Part shown: piece after piece, positions 33,586 through 43,468 of the stretch
How positions within the stretch are numbered: the first letter of the stretch is position 1
How the letters are laid out: the number at the start of each line of letters is the position of its first letter
NCBI RefSeq assembly: GCF_000276805.1
Contig: NZ_AKXQ01000002.1
Span: 186,001 to 250,000 of the forward strand
Direction of reading: 5' to 3'
Origin: Moritella dasanensis ArB 0140
GTDB lineage: Bacteria > Pseudomonadota > Gammaproteobacteria > Enterobacterales > Moritellaceae
Length of the DNA stretch: 64,000 nucleotides
The notes under the pieces: generated by a model
Told to the model about the DNA's origin: nothing
What the model saw: the letters and a program-made list of their open reading frames with translations, nothing else
The model's database searches: none
Made by a program: the position numbers and the translations under genes

Positions 33586-34524
33586 TTACAGCCTTAATGG
33601 CGAGATCGCTTTCCAACCATCTGTTTCTTTTTCTGCCAAGGCGAATTTGAAAGCATAACCAACATGGCCGGTTTTTATTCTTAGGTCTGTCGCAACTAAT
33701 TGTCCTTCAACCTCTTCTAAACGAATAAACCCATTGGTAAACCAATCAAGCGAGGTTAACGCCGGTGTCGTGACATCTATCACGCCATAACCGAGATTTT
33801 GTTGTGCCGATATATCTAACGTATTCGTCAGTACATTCAGGGTAACGTCATAATAAATACCGTCATCAACAACGACCGCTATCCACCAGTTAAGACTTGG
33901 ATAAAGCGGAGACAGGAATACCTTAGACGCAGGAATCCCCTGTGCTTGTAAGGCTGCATCGACTTTATTTTGCATTTGGTTTTGTATTAATACACTCAGT
34001 AACAAATAACCACTGCTGAGCAACAAGCCAATATGATTAACCCGCCTCGCCTTTTGCTTACTCTCATCACTATTTTTACTGCGCCACAAATAGACACAGC
34101 CAACTAATAACGGGATGGTATACAAGGGATCGATGACAAAGATAGAGGCGATAGAAATAGGATTGCCAGCTAACGGCCAAAACAATTGCGTGCCGTAGCT
34201 TGTGAATGCGTCAAGCAGCGGATGGGTGATTAATGTTAAACAACATAGCCAGAATAGCCGTTGATTGGATATCACATCACTTTTAAATTTAAACCTGAGG
34301 GCCGCAAAGCAGATAAACGCAAATGGAAATAATACAAACAAGGAATGCGAAAAACTGCGGTGTTCGGTAAAGCTTGCGACAGCATCATCTGCTGGCATAA
34401 AAACATCTAAGTCAGGTATCGTGCCCAAAGCAGCACCGATAACTACGGCGCTTCTGCCGAGTTGCTTATGGCCTATCGCGGCAGCGACAGCGCCACCTAA
34501 TACGATTTGTGTAACTGAGTCCAT
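33586..34524 (-). CDS. YdjM-like membrane-bound metal-dependent hydrolase
   Basis: A 312-residue PF04307-type protein. The N-terminal 'GAALGTIPDLDVFMP', 'FTEHRSFSHSLFVLFPFAF' and 'LTLITHPLLDAFTSYGTQL' carry the conserved Asp and His residues thought to bind metal. Five hydrophobic helices alternate with these motifs, followed by a soluble C-terminal domain of about 110 residues. In E. coli the family includes the LexA-controlled YdjM. No LexA box is obvious here. Substrate unknown. Confidence 0.8.
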   Translation of the reverse strand: MDSVTQIVLGGAVAAAIGHKQLGRSAVVIGAALGTIPDLDVFMPADDAVASFTEHRSFSHSLFVLFPFAFICFAALRFKFKSDVISNQRLFWLCCLTLITHPLLDAFTSYGTQLFWPLAGNPISIASIFVIDPLYTIPLLVGCVYLWRSKNSDESKQKARRVNHIGLLLSSGYLLLSVLIQNQMQNKVDAALQAQGIPASKVFLSPLYPSLNWWIAVVVDDGIYYDVTLNVLTNTLDISAQQNLGYGVIDVTTPALTSLDWFTNGFIRLEEVEGQLVATDLRIKTGHVGYAFKFALAEKETDGWKAISPLRL

Positions 34525-34624
34525 GCTTGTTCCTAACGTAAAACTTTGAGTGCTATATTGAGTATATAGCTAAATTAATCGTATTTTATCTGCGAGGCAA
34601 GTTTTGGCGGGTTCTGATAAACAA

Positions 34625-34656
34625 AAATGGCTAAGGTCTCTCAACCTTAGCCATTT
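34625..34656 (-). terminator. terminator downstream of RhlE-like gene
   Basis: Perfect 12-bp arms AAATGGCTAAGG and CCTTAGCCATTT with an eight-base loop; a T-rich tail follows on the minus strand. Confidence 0.85.
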
Positions 34657-34721
34657 ATATAACTAATCTAGTGCTAAATACAATTACCGACTTTATCTAG
34701 TAACTTGCCTAGCGATTTTTC

Positions 34722-36020
34722 CTAACGAGCAGGTTTAGTATCTTTCTTCGCACGGTTATTGGTTTTCTTACCATAAGAGCGGTTTTTAGCACGACGTTTG
34801 TCATCGTTACGGCCATTGCCTTTGCTTTGACCTCCGCTATTACGACCGTCATCAACAGGCTTGCTCAGGTCAGGTTCATAACCCGGTAACCATTGCGCCA
34901 CTAAACGGGTATCAAGCAGTGTTTCAATCTCTTCTAACAACCAGTTTTCACCGATGCTAACTAAAGACGTTGCAGTACCAGATAAACCAGCACGACCTGT
35001 ACGACCGATACGGTGAATGTAGTCTTCTGCTTTAAACGGTAATTCAAAGTTGATTACATGCTTAAGCTGTTCGATATCAAGGCCACGTGCAGCAACATCT
35101 GTCGCGACTAATGCACGAACGTTACCCGCTTTAAAATCTTCAAGACCACGTTCACGTGCGCCCTGTGATTTATCACCGTGTACTGCGATTGTTTTAATAC
35201 CATCTTTACACATTTCTTTTGCTAGGCTATCAGCGGCCTGCTTAGTACGAGTGAAGATAAGTACTTGGCGCCAGTTACGTGAACCAATCAAGTAAGACGT
35301 TAATTCACGTTTACGATCGGTATCAACTGCGTAAAAGATTTGCTCTACTTGTTCAGCCGCTGCATTACGCGTATCAACTTCCACTAATAATGGATCGTTT
35401 AATAAGCCTTTGCTTAATTTAAAGATCGCTTCATCAAAGGTTGCCGAGAACAACATTGTCTGACGTTTTTTCGGTAGGTGCTTCAAGATACGACGAATCT
35501 CTTCCATAAAGCCCATATCTAACATACGGTCAGCTTCATCGAATACGATCTTTTCAACAAACTCAAGTGTTAGCGTTTCACGATCTAATAGATCAAGTAA
35601 ACGACCAGGTGTTGCAACTAAAATGTCTGCACCTTGAGCCAGCGCTTTTACTTGTGGGTTAATGCTAACACCACCGTAAACAAGTTCAGCTGTTAGTTCG
35701 CTACCTTCGCTATACGTAACAAAGCTTTTGTGCACTTGCTGTGAAAGCTCACGTGTTGGTGTTAATACCAAAGCACGGATTTTCTTTTTGCCAGTTTCTT
35801 CTGATGCGTTAGCTGTTAACTGTTGAGCCATTAGTTGCTGGATAATAGGCAATGCAAATGCAGCTGTTTTACCTGTACCAGTCTGTGCACCACCCATAAT
35901 GTCACGCCCTTCCAGAATTGCTGGAATAGCCTGAGCTTGAATTGGTGTCGGCGTTTCATAGCCTAACTTGGTAACAGTATTAATTAAATTTTGATTAAGA
36001 TTTAAAGCAGAAAAACCCAT
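34722..36020 (-). CDS. DEAD-box RNA helicase, RhlE-like
   Basis: A 432-residue RNA helicase. The Q motif 'MGFSALNLNQNL...TPIQAQAIP' is at the N-terminus, motif I 'GAQTGTGKTAAF', motif II 'VFDEADRMLDMGF', motif III 'LFSATFDEA', motif V 'ATDVAARGLDIEQL' and motif VI 'YIHRIGRTGRAGLSG'. The C-terminal 50 residues are Lys/Arg/Asn-rich, which is typical of RhlE/SrmB-type tails for RNA contact. The ATG at 36020 has AAGG five bases upstream and is preferred over an upstream in-frame start. A role in ribosome assembly or cold adaptation is likely but inferred. Confidence 0.88.
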   Translation of the reverse strand: MGFSALNLNQNLINTVTKLGYETPTPIQAQAIPAILEGRDIMGGAQTGTGKTAAFALPIIQQLMAQQLTANASEETGKKKIRALVLTPTRELSQQVHKSFVTYSEGSELTAELVYGGVSINPQVKALAQGADILVATPGRLLDLLDRETLTLEFVEKIVFDEADRMLDMGFMEEIRRILKHLPKKRQTMLFSATFDEAIFKLSKGLLNDPLLVEVDTRNAAAEQVEQIFYAVDTDRKRELTSYLIGSRNWRQVLIFTRTKQAADSLAKEMCKDGIKTIAVHGDKSQGARERGLEDFKAGNVRALVATDVAARGLDIEQLKHVINFELPFKAEDYIHRIGRTGRAGLSGTATSLVSIGENWLLEEIETLLDTRLVAQWLPGYEPDLSKPVDDGRNSGGQSKGNGRNDDKRRAKNRSYGKKTNNRAKKDTKPAR

Positions 36021-36144
36021 AATGACCTTACTAAACACAACAAAAACGATATGTCGCGCAGTTTAGCAGAACTCTTACAAGATTGCAGATAAACTCGATA
36101 AAGGGCTGATTTAAGGGTTAGAGGGGTAACGACTGAATATAAAA

Positions 36145-36223
36145 AAACCAACCGCATCAACGACTGGTTTCATTTACAAACAAAAACGCCCTCTTCATTC
36201 ATAACGAATACCAGGAGGCGTTT
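36145..36223 (-). terminator. tandem terminators downstream of the nitrite operon
   Basis: Two hairpins follow the FNT stop on the minus strand: arms AAACGCC(TC)/GGCGTTT at about 36183-36223, with a T-rich tail, then a second hairpin with AAACCA/TGGTTT outer pairs at 36145-36170 followed by seven T. Confidence 0.7.
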
Positions 36224-36258
36224 ATTAATTATTCTAAACGATGCAAATCACAACATGA

Positions 36259-37107
36259 TTATGCTTTAGCTGTTTTACCAGCTGTTGCAGTTTCAACGTT
36301 ATCAGTTAATGCTGGCGCTGTTTTAGCGTGCGTTAGATATAACGGAATACATGTAAATAGTAGACCACCTACAAGGTTACCTAGCAGCGTTGGAATAAGG
36401 TTCCAATTTAACCAAGTAGCAACACCAACATCAGCGCCTAACAACATACCCAGTGGGAATAAGAACATGTTAACAACAGCATGTTCAAATACTAACGAGA
36501 AGAAGATGAAGATTGGTAGCCACATTGCCGCGATTTTACCTGCAACCGTACGTGCAGTCATGTTACCAATAACACCTAAACAAACCATTAAGTTACACAA
36601 AATACCTTTAACAAATACCGTGATCCAACCATCAAAACCATGCTCAGCATAGCCAACTGTACGCGCCATCGTCGCGCCAATGAACTTTTGCCCTACTGCG
36701 CCAGCTTCAACACTGAAGTTAGTCGTAAATATAAGTGCGATAAGGAAAGCAACGATGAGTGAACCAATCAAGTTACCTAGACCAATAAAACCCCAACAAC
36801 GTAGAATGCGACCCCAAGTAATACCACTACGCTTATCAAATTTAGCCAATGGCGCTAGACCAAACACACCCGTTAACAAGTCATAACCCATTAAACTTAA
36901 AATACAAAAACCAACAGGGAAAACTAACGCGCCAACCAGACCAACACCCGTTTGCACAATCGCCGTGATAGCAACAACAACGGCTAAAGAAAGAATAATA
37001 CCAGCCATAGTGCCACGTAAAACAAGATCCCTACTACTGGTGCGAATTTTAGCTTCGCCAACATCAATCATGGTCTGAACGAATTCAGCAGGTTTTAAAG
37101 CAGACAT
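36259..37107 (-). CDS. formate/nitrite transporter (FNT) family channel
   Basis: A 282-residue pentameric anion channel with six membrane helices. The start 'MSALKPAEFVQTMIDVGEAK', the first-repeat 'LGNLIGSLIVAFL', the signature 'FVKGILCNLMVCLGVIGNM' and 'FEHAVVNMFLFPLGM' with the central His are diagnostic. Position downstream of nirBD points to nitrite uptake or export rather than formate. ATG 37107 has GGAG eight bases upstream. A 10-bp hairpin separates it from nirD. Confidence 0.9.
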   Translation of the reverse strand: MSALKPAEFVQTMIDVGEAKIRTSSRDLVLRGTMAGIILSLAVVVAITAIVQTGVGLVGALVFPVGFCILSLMGYDLLTGVFGLAPLAKFDKRSGITWGRILRCWGFIGLGNLIGSLIVAFLIALIFTTNFSVEAGAVGQKFIGATMARTVGYAEHGFDGWITVFVKGILCNLMVCLGVIGNMTARTVAGKIAAMWLPIFIFFSLVFEHAVVNMFLFPLGMLLGADVGVATWLNWNLIPTLLGNLVGGLLFTCIPLYLTHAKTAPALTDNVETATAGKTAKA

Positions 37108-37188
37108 ATAAGAACTCCAAGAATATTCAAAATTAAAAGTAAAATTATAAGAAAAAGGTAAATAATAAAGCAAAATCGTATAGGAAAA

Positions 37189-37214
37189 GGTGCTAGCCTT
37201 TGGTGGCTAGCACC
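37189..37214 (-). terminator. intercistronic hairpin between nirD and the FNT gene
   Basis: Perfect 10-bp arms GGTGCTAGCC (37189-37198) and GGCTAGCACC (37205-37214) with a six-base loop; only TTTT follows on the minus strand. It may cause partial termination or protect nirBD mRNA, lowering FNT expression relative to nirBD. Confidence 0.6.
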
Positions 37215-37254
37215 CTTGAACTATAAAATCTTGTCGCTATTCACACAGTGCGTC

Positions 37255-37581
37255 TTAAGCGCTGATCTCGACAGCGTCTTTGTTCACACGCACTTTATAC
37301 GTCGCCAGTGCCACCAAGTCATTTTCTAAACATTGACCTGTCGTTAAGTTAAAACGTTGTTTCTTCAACGGGCTTGCTACCCAAAGTTGCTCGTCATGCT
37401 CACAAATAATACCGCGTGAAAGCACGTTTGATTTAGCAAATGGGTCCATGTTGTCGATAGCAAATAACTCATCGTTGTCACGTGGACGGAAAATCGCAAC
37501 TTGCTTACCATTAATCAGTGCACAAACGCCGGTTTTTGGGGTGATGTCGTTTAACTGACAAACGTTAATCCATTTACTCAT
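37255..37581 (-). CDS. nirD: nitrite reductase (NADH) small subunit NirD
   Basis: A 108-residue Rieske-fold protein that partners NirB. It contains 'WINVCQLNDITPKTGVCALI' and 'GIICEHDEQLWVASPLKKQRFNL', the NirD pattern, and as in other NirD proteins the Cys/His cluster ligands of true Rieske proteins are absent. It overlaps the nirB stop by four bases, so translation is coupled. Confidence 0.95.
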   Translation of the reverse strand: MSKWINVCQLNDITPKTGVCALINGKQVAIFRPRDNDELFAIDNMDPFAKSNVLSRGIICEHDEQLWVASPLKKQRFNLTTGQCLENDLVALATYKVRVNKDAVEISA

Positions 37582-40124
37582 GCGTGCTCTCCCACTGTGA
37601 TTGCGTATGTATCTTTTTCTGCGATTGTAGCCGGACGATGTTGGTCACGTGCTGGAACAAAGCGCACATTACTGTCATGCTCTTTAGAGTTAATAAAGTG
37701 AGCGAAACGTGTTTGCTGCTCTTCACTGTCAACAACGTCAGACCATTCACATTTGAACTCACCAATTAGTTTGTTGATGTCTGTTTCAAGCTGCGCATTG
37801 ATACCCAGTTTGTCGTTAACAACCACTTCACGTAAATAATCAACGCCGCCGTCTAGGTTATCCATCCATACCGACGTACGTTGTAACTTGTCTGCGGTAC
37901 GTATATAGAACATCATGAATCGGTCTACATATTGAAGTAACGTCGCTTCATCTAAATCTGAAGCCAGTAAGTCTGCGTGACGAGGGCTCATGCCACCGTT
38001 ACCACACACATACATGTTCCAACCAGCGTCTGTTGCGATAATACCTAAATCTTTACCCTGTGCTTCAGCACATTCACGGGTACAACCTGATACACCGAAT
38101 TTCATTTTGTGTGGCGTACGAATACCTTTATAACGGTTTTCAAGTAACACACCTAAAGCAACACTGTCTTGCACACCAAAGCGACACCAAGTACTACCAA
38201 CACATGTCTTCGCCATACGTAGTGCTTTTGCATACGCTTGACCGGTTTCATATCCTGCAGCAATCAGTTTTTTCCAGATTGTTGGTAAGTCACCTTTGTG
38301 GGCACCGAATAAACCGATACGTTGTGCGCCAGTGATTTTAGTATAAAGGTTATACTCTGCAGCAACTTCCGCCAGTACCGCTAATGCTTGAGGTGTAACT
38401 TCACCGCCAGCCATACGCGGAATAACTGAATAAGTACCATCTTTTTGCATGTTACCAAGGAAGTTATCATGGGTATCTTGCAGACCAACATTGTCGCGAC
38501 TTAATACATGGTCACCCCAGCAAGACGCCAAGATAGAACCTACGATTGGCTTACAGAATTCACAACCGTAACCTTTACCGTATTTAGTTAATAGCTCTTC
38601 AAAGGTTTTAATGCCTTCGATACGAATAAGGTGGAATAGCTCTTGACGAGAATATTCAAAATGACTACATAAGTGGTTTTTCACTTCAATGCCAGATTTA
38701 GCCAGTTCCGAATTCAGTACTTGCGTAATAAGTGGTACACAACCACCACAACCGGTACCCGCTTTCGTTACTGCTTTGATTTCGCCCATCGTCGTATGGC
38801 CATCAGCAACTGCAGCAGCAATTTTACCTTTTGTCACATCAAAGCAAGAACAAAGTACAGCAGCATCAGGTAATGCTTCAACGCCCATTGCCGGTTTATC
38901 ACCACCCGCATGGGCAGGTAAAATCAAGCTATCTGGATGTTCTGGCAAGTCCATGTCGTTTAGCTTAAGTTGTAACAAGCTACCGTAATCCGATGTATCA
39001 CCGATTAATACCGCACCTAATAACTTCTTACCGTCTTCAGAAACGATAATACGTTTGTATACTTCTTCTGTTTCATTAAGATAAACAAAACTCTTACAAC
39101 CTGGTGTGCGACCATTGGCATCGCCGATACTACCAACTTTCACACCAAGCAATTTAAGCTTTGCACTCATGTCAGCGCCTTCGAATGCGTTGTCGTTACC
39201 TAATAGATGGTCAACAGCAACTTGTGCCATTTTGTAACCCGGTGCAACCAAGCCAAAGAATTGTTCATTCCAAGATGCACATTCACCAATGGCGTAAACA
39301 TCACTGTCGCTCGTAATACAATGGTCACTAATGGTGATACCACCACGACGGCCTGTTGCTAAACCAGATTGATGTGCCAGTTTGTCTTGTGGGCGAATAC
39401 CCGTTGAGAAGACGATGAAATCAACTTCAAGCGTGGTGCCATCAGCAAACATCATGGTGTTACGTGCGGTTTCGCCTTTAGCAACAATTTCCAAGGTGTT
39501 TTTACTGGTATGCACTTGCACGCCCAGTTTTTCAATTTTTTTGCGTAGTTGCTCACCGCCCTCACGGTCTAGCTGTTCTGCCATTAATACCGGCGAGAAC
39601 TCAATTACATGTGTTTCCACACCTAGTGCTTTCAATGCACCAGCAGCTTCAAGTCCTAATAAACCACCGCCGATAACAACACCGCTTTTACTGCGTTTTG
39701 CTGTTGCTTCGATAGTTTTTAAATCTTCGATAGTACGGTAAACAAAACAGTCTTTGCTTTCGTTACCTTTAATTGGCGGCACCCAAGGTTTTGACCCTGT
39801 CGCCATCACTAACTTGTCGTACTTAATTTCACGACCTGAGTTTGAATAAATGATTTTTTGCGAGCGGTTAATATTAATCGCACGTTCACCAATCAATACA
39901 TTGATATTATGTTTGTCGTAAAAGCCTTCTTTTACTAACGATAATTCATCTGCAGTGTGGTGAGAGAAATAAGAAGAGAGATGGACACGATCATAGGCAA
40001 CGCGGGGTTCTTCACAAAACACGGTTACATCAAAATTTTCAATTTCTGCTTTTTCTACTAAATCTTCGATGTAACGGTGGCCAACCATACCATTACCGAT
40101 AATAACCAGTCTGACTTTGCTCAT
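37578..40124 (-). CDS. nirB: nitrite reductase (NADH) large subunit NirB
   Basis: Cytoplasmic assimilatory/detoxifying NADH-dependent reduction of nitrite to ammonia. Domains in order: FAD/NAD oxidoreductase (1-about 300, 'VIIGNGMVGHRYIEDLV' and 'GVVIGGGLLGLEAAGAL'), BFD-like [2Fe-2S] domain with 'VLCSCFDVTKG' and 'GTGCGGCVPL', a second half with 'YGCEFCKPIVGS', then the sirohaem domain with 'TCVGSTWCRFG' and 'FGVSGCTRECAEAQGKDLG' binding [4Fe-4S]-sirohaem. At 848 residues it is full length. An FNR-type site lies about 95 bases upstream, so anaerobic induction is likely. Confidence 0.96.
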   Translation of the reverse strand: MSKVRLVIIGNGMVGHRYIEDLVEKAEIENFDVTVFCEEPRVAYDRVHLSSYFSHHTADELSLVKEGFYDKHNINVLIGERAININRSQKIIYSNSGREIKYDKLVMATGSKPWVPPIKGNESKDCFVYRTIEDLKTIEATAKRSKSGVVIGGGLLGLEAAGALKALGVETHVIEFSPVLMAEQLDREGGEQLRKKIEKLGVQVHTSKNTLEIVAKGETARNTMMFADGTTLEVDFIVFSTGIRPQDKLAHQSGLATGRRGGITISDHCITSDSDVYAIGECASWNEQFFGLVAPGYKMAQVAVDHLLGNDNAFEGADMSAKLKLLGVKVGSIGDANGRTPGCKSFVYLNETEEVYKRIIVSEDGKKLLGAVLIGDTSDYGSLLQLKLNDMDLPEHPDSLILPAHAGGDKPAMGVEALPDAAVLCSCFDVTKGKIAAAVADGHTTMGEIKAVTKAGTGCGGCVPLITQVLNSELAKSGIEVKNHLCSHFEYSRQELFHLIRIEGIKTFEELLTKYGKGYGCEFCKPIVGSILASCWGDHVLSRDNVGLQDTHDNFLGNMQKDGTYSVIPRMAGGEVTPQALAVLAEVAAEYNLYTKITGAQRIGLFGAHKGDLPTIWKKLIAAGYETGQAYAKALRMAKTCVGSTWCRFGVQDSVALGVLLENRYKGIRTPHKMKFGVSGCTRECAEAQGKDLGIIATDAGWNMYVCGNGGMSPRHADLLASDLDEATLLQYVDRFMMFYIRTADKLQRTSVWMDNLDGGVDYLREVVVNDKLGINAQLETDINKLIGEFKCEWSDVVDSEEQQTRFAHFINSKEHDSNVRFVPARDQHRPATIAEKDTYAITVGEHA

Positions 40125-40213
40125 AAGTATTCCTATATATTTATTATGTAGGTATTTTGAGGTATTACTTAAGGGATGAACATGACTTAGATCAATTTTG
40201 GATAACGATAAGT

Positions 40214-40227
40214 GTGATCAAGATCAA
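40214..40227 (-). promoter_or_regulatory. FNR-type site upstream of nirB
   Basis: On the minus strand TTGATCTTGATCAC matches the FNR consensus TTGAT-N4-ATCAA in nine of ten defined positions. A weaker TTGAT half site is at 40182-40195. Distance to the nirB ATG is about 95 bases. Confidence 0.65.
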
Positions 40228-40403
40228 AAGTGTGAAGTAAAACGTCATTTTGTGACGAAATGTGGCATTTGAGCAGGGGGATGCACGTGAATAATGGCAT
40301 TAATGTAATTAAAAAACAACAAAACAATGAAATTAAATACCCACAAGTAGGTATTTAGGTGTATTTTGTTATTTTATTACAAGTTTAGTTAACTCACCAT
40401 AAA

Positions 40404-43244
40404 CTAGCGTTGACAGTAAATAGCGCGCAGTGCGTCGACATCGACAACATCAAGCTGTTCAGCCATCAAGTATTCATCCGCATAAGGTTGATAAATACCT
40501 TGGGTTAAAAATAAATCAAACACATCGCCATCCAAGTGCTCATCTTTAACCATGAATGACATGATCTTCAATGAATGGCTTAAGGTTTTGGCTGCTTTAT
40601 ATGGGCGATCATTGGCCGTTAATGCCTCGAATACATCGGCAACCGCAATCATACGACCACCGATTGGGATCTCCTCCCCTTTTAATTGCAGTGGATAACC
40701 CTGACCATTCATCTTCTCGTGATGGCTGCCAGCGATAAGCGGTACGTTCTTGAGGTGTTCTGGGTACGGCAGTTGATCAAGCATGAGATACGTTTGCACG
40801 ATATGATCATTAATGTTGTAGCGTTCCTCTGGCGTTAACGTGCCACTTTTGATCATTAAATTATGCAGCTCTCCGCGGTTGTAACGGTGTTCAGGCTGTA
40901 ACATTTTAAAGTCACGCTTGCTGTTTGCTTGTAACTGTTTTTTCTCTTCCCAGACAAATAAATGCTCGGGCTTGTCAGCAAGCACTTTCTCTGTGACTGG
41001 CAATGTTTTGTTAGCTTGATTCTTTTTACCTAACTCTTGTTGCGACACACCAATATCATCAGGTAATGTGCGCAACCAAGTGCGTTCGCCAATTTCAACT
41101 AAACGTTGCTGCTTTTCAGGATCTAAAAATTCACTGCCCGGATTACAACTGGCGATAAAGGCAAACTCTTGTTCTAATTCATCTTTTAAATCATCACAAA
41201 CTTGTTGCGCTTCAGTTTCATTCATACCACCAGCAAGCGACTGCCAATAGACCACTTCAGCATCACGTTTTAATACTTCATAACGCATACGGATCTCATG
41301 AATACGATCGTAAATAGTTTCTAGTTTAGTGGCTTTATCCATCACGTAATCAGGCGTCGTCACTTTACCGCAATCATGTAACCAGGCCGCCACCAGCAAT
41401 TCTTCCCAGCCTTTTGAGGTTAACGTAAAGTTAGCAAACTTATCGGTATCGTCTGCTGCAGCTTGGGCTAACATCTTGGTTATTTTAGGCACCCGCTGGC
41501 AGTGTCCCCCGGTATATGGCGATTTAATATCGACGGCTGTTGCAGTCATTTCCACAAATGAATGGAATAATTTACGTTGTTCATCTACTTTTTCTAAATG
41601 CTCTAATACAATTTCATTAAAACCAATAAACTCACGCACAAAGCGTAAACGATTTCGGGTATCATCTGTGATATCAAGGGTGAAACCTATTAATAACGCA
41701 CCGGTATTATCATTGTTGCGATTAAACAACGGAATGATAAAACCTGAATGACACGACATATCAGTAAAAATATGATTGGCTTCATCCGCTGTTAGCTCAT
41801 AGATGGACTCTGTAAAAGCGTTAGGATTGTGGTCGTACAGACACTGTAAGTTAAAATCTGTAGTTACGCCCGACTTTGCCGACAGTGTAAACACATCACG
41901 GCCATCGGGGGTATTGGTAAATAACTGGCAATCATCCGCTGACAAGATCTCTTTTACTTGCGTTACGATGGATTCAGACAGCGCTTCTGGACGTGACGTG
42001 CGTGCAACATTACGTAAATTATTAAAAAAATCTAATAATACATTTTCCATCAAACCCATCGCTTCGTTAAGCTTATCAATTTCTTGAATATGCGATGGCT
42101 GATAACGCTTACGTTGAAAGCGAAAACGTTGGATATTTTCGATAGAGTTGGTTAAATAAGTCAGCGGGCTAGCAATGCGGCGAGCGATATACAGCACAAT
42201 TAGAAATGAAATAATGACAGCAAAAAGCGAAATGATAATAAGGTCATTACGCAGACTAGAGGAGGTTTCAAACAAATCATCATGGGACACAAAGTTCACC
42301 ACGCGCAGCATACTACTATCTGCAAGCGTTAGCGGCGAAATCATTAATTCCCAAGTCTTACCTTGCCAAACGACGGTTTTTGCCGACAGCCTTGATTTAT
42401 TTTCCGCTGCTAATTCTGTCACTAACGTATCAAACTCTAGGTCTGCAGCAGTAAATAAATCCTTACCCATCATCAACGAGAAGAGCTGATTACTACCAAT
42501 GATTTGCGCGTCAGCATTGAGTAAAAATATATTAGAGTTAGGTGAGAATTCAAAATACTGTACTAATTTAGTCAATTTATCTAAGGTAATATCTACCCCA
42601 ATAATCGCATCACCAGAACGTGTTTTACGTGAAAAAGTGATGCCATCTTGTGCTGGATTAGAAAAGTTATACGGACCAGTCATGTAGATTTGTTCAGGAT
42701 TTTTAACTTCGCTATACCAAAGTCGGTCACGGGTATCGTAATCACTGCTAATGTGCTGTTCTTCCATCAAGTTCATATTTGTATCATAGAACTGAATACG
42801 CTGTGCACCAAGCGTATAATAACGCACCATTAAGCGCGCATCGACGGGCGCTGATAAGCTTTGTTTGATCTTTACGTCATGCAGGGGTTGAAACAGAAAA
42901 GCACTGCCATCTTCTTTACCAAAATACATTGAATCCAAATACTGATTTTTTTCCAGTATCGTCGTCATCGCATCAAGCCAAGCAGGATCGGGAATACCCA
43001 CATCACGTGAGCTAAATCGCCCCATCGCCAAGGTATTTAATAACGTACTGAGTGGTGAAGTCACTTTTTCAATTTTAACTGGCAGTTCTTCTGCGTAGTT
43101 GGTCACGATATCTTTCGATAAGGTTGTTGATATTTCTTGAGAGTGCTGGACACTCACATAGATTAACGCGCCACTCAGCAAAGATATTATCGAAATAAAT
43201 ATACTTGCTATATATCGCCTAAATGACATCGACTTAATGATCAA
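40404..43244 (-). CDS. membrane-bound HD-GYP sensor protein (paralogue 1)
   Basis: A 946-residue protein: N-terminal membrane helix (about 12-30), periplasmic dCACHE-type sensor (to about 330), second membrane helix 'LFAVIISFLIVLYIA' with a HAMP-like segment, GAF-like region, then a C-terminal HD-GYP domain. The HD motif is 'AAWLHDCGKVTTPDY' near residue 623 and the GYP motif 'SHHEKMNGQGYP' near 848, followed by 'RMIAVADVFEALTANDRPYK'. Canonical HD-GYP domains have about 60-70 residues between these motifs; here there are about 225, so an extra region of roughly 160 residues is inserted. Cyclic-di-GMP hydrolysis is expected but not proven. The start may be TTG 43244 or ATG 43229. Confidence 0.85.
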   Translation of the reverse strand: MIIKSMSFRRYIASIFISIISLLSGALIYVSVQHSQEISTTLSKDIVTNYAEELPVKIEKVTSPLSTLLNTLAMGRFSSRDVGIPDPAWLDAMTTILEKNQYLDSMYFGKEDGSAFLFQPLHDVKIKQSLSAPVDARLMVRYYTLGAQRIQFYDTNMNLMEEQHISSDYDTRDRLWYSEVKNPEQIYMTGPYNFSNPAQDGITFSRKTRSGDAIIGVDITLDKLTKLVQYFEFSPNSNIFLLNADAQIIGSNQLFSLMMGKDLFTAADLEFDTLVTELAAENKSRLSAKTVVWQGKTWELMISPLTLADSSMLRVVNFVSHDDLFETSSSLRNDLIIISLFAVIISFLIVLYIARRIASPLTYLTNSIENIQRFRFQRKRYQPSHIQEIDKLNEAMGLMENVLLDFFNNLRNVARTSRPEALSESIVTQVKEILSADDCQLFTNTPDGRDVFTLSAKSGVTTDFNLQCLYDHNPNAFTESIYELTADEANHIFTDMSCHSGFIIPLFNRNNDNTGALLIGFTLDITDDTRNRLRFVREFIGFNEIVLEHLEKVDEQRKLFHSFVEMTATAVDIKSPYTGGHCQRVPKITKMLAQAAADDTDKFANFTLTSKGWEELLVAAWLHDCGKVTTPDYVMDKATKLETIYDRIHEIRMRYEVLKRDAEVVYWQSLAGGMNETEAQQVCDDLKDELEQEFAFIASCNPGSEFLDPEKQQRLVEIGERTWLRTLPDDIGVSQQELGKKNQANKTLPVTEKVLADKPEHLFVWEEKKQLQANSKRDFKMLQPEHRYNRGELHNLMIKSGTLTPEERYNINDHIVQTYLMLDQLPYPEHLKNVPLIAGSHHEKMNGQGYPLQLKGEEIPIGGRMIAVADVFEALTANDRPYKAAKTLSHSLKIMSFMVKDEHLDGDVFDLFLTQGIYQPYADEYLMAEQLDVVDVDALRAIYCQR

Positions 43245-43468
43245 ACCACTACTCTTCCATCTGTTAAAGTGTCGCTATAATAAGCTTTCGTTTCCGTGAA
43301 AGATATGAAATAACCGCTTGAAATCGCATAAACATAATTTCTATATTGCTCTTTATAAAACGATAATATTTCACTTTATAATGCAGCCCATTATATAAAA
43401 GTGTTCACTTTATAGTGTCGCGAGTACAGCTAAAACAAGCGTCTTAGCTAACAGTTGTACGCTTACTT

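Noticed and set aside
38689-38988. Open frames antisense to nirB
   Set aside because: They are shadows in the codon pattern of nirB, with no start signals of their own.
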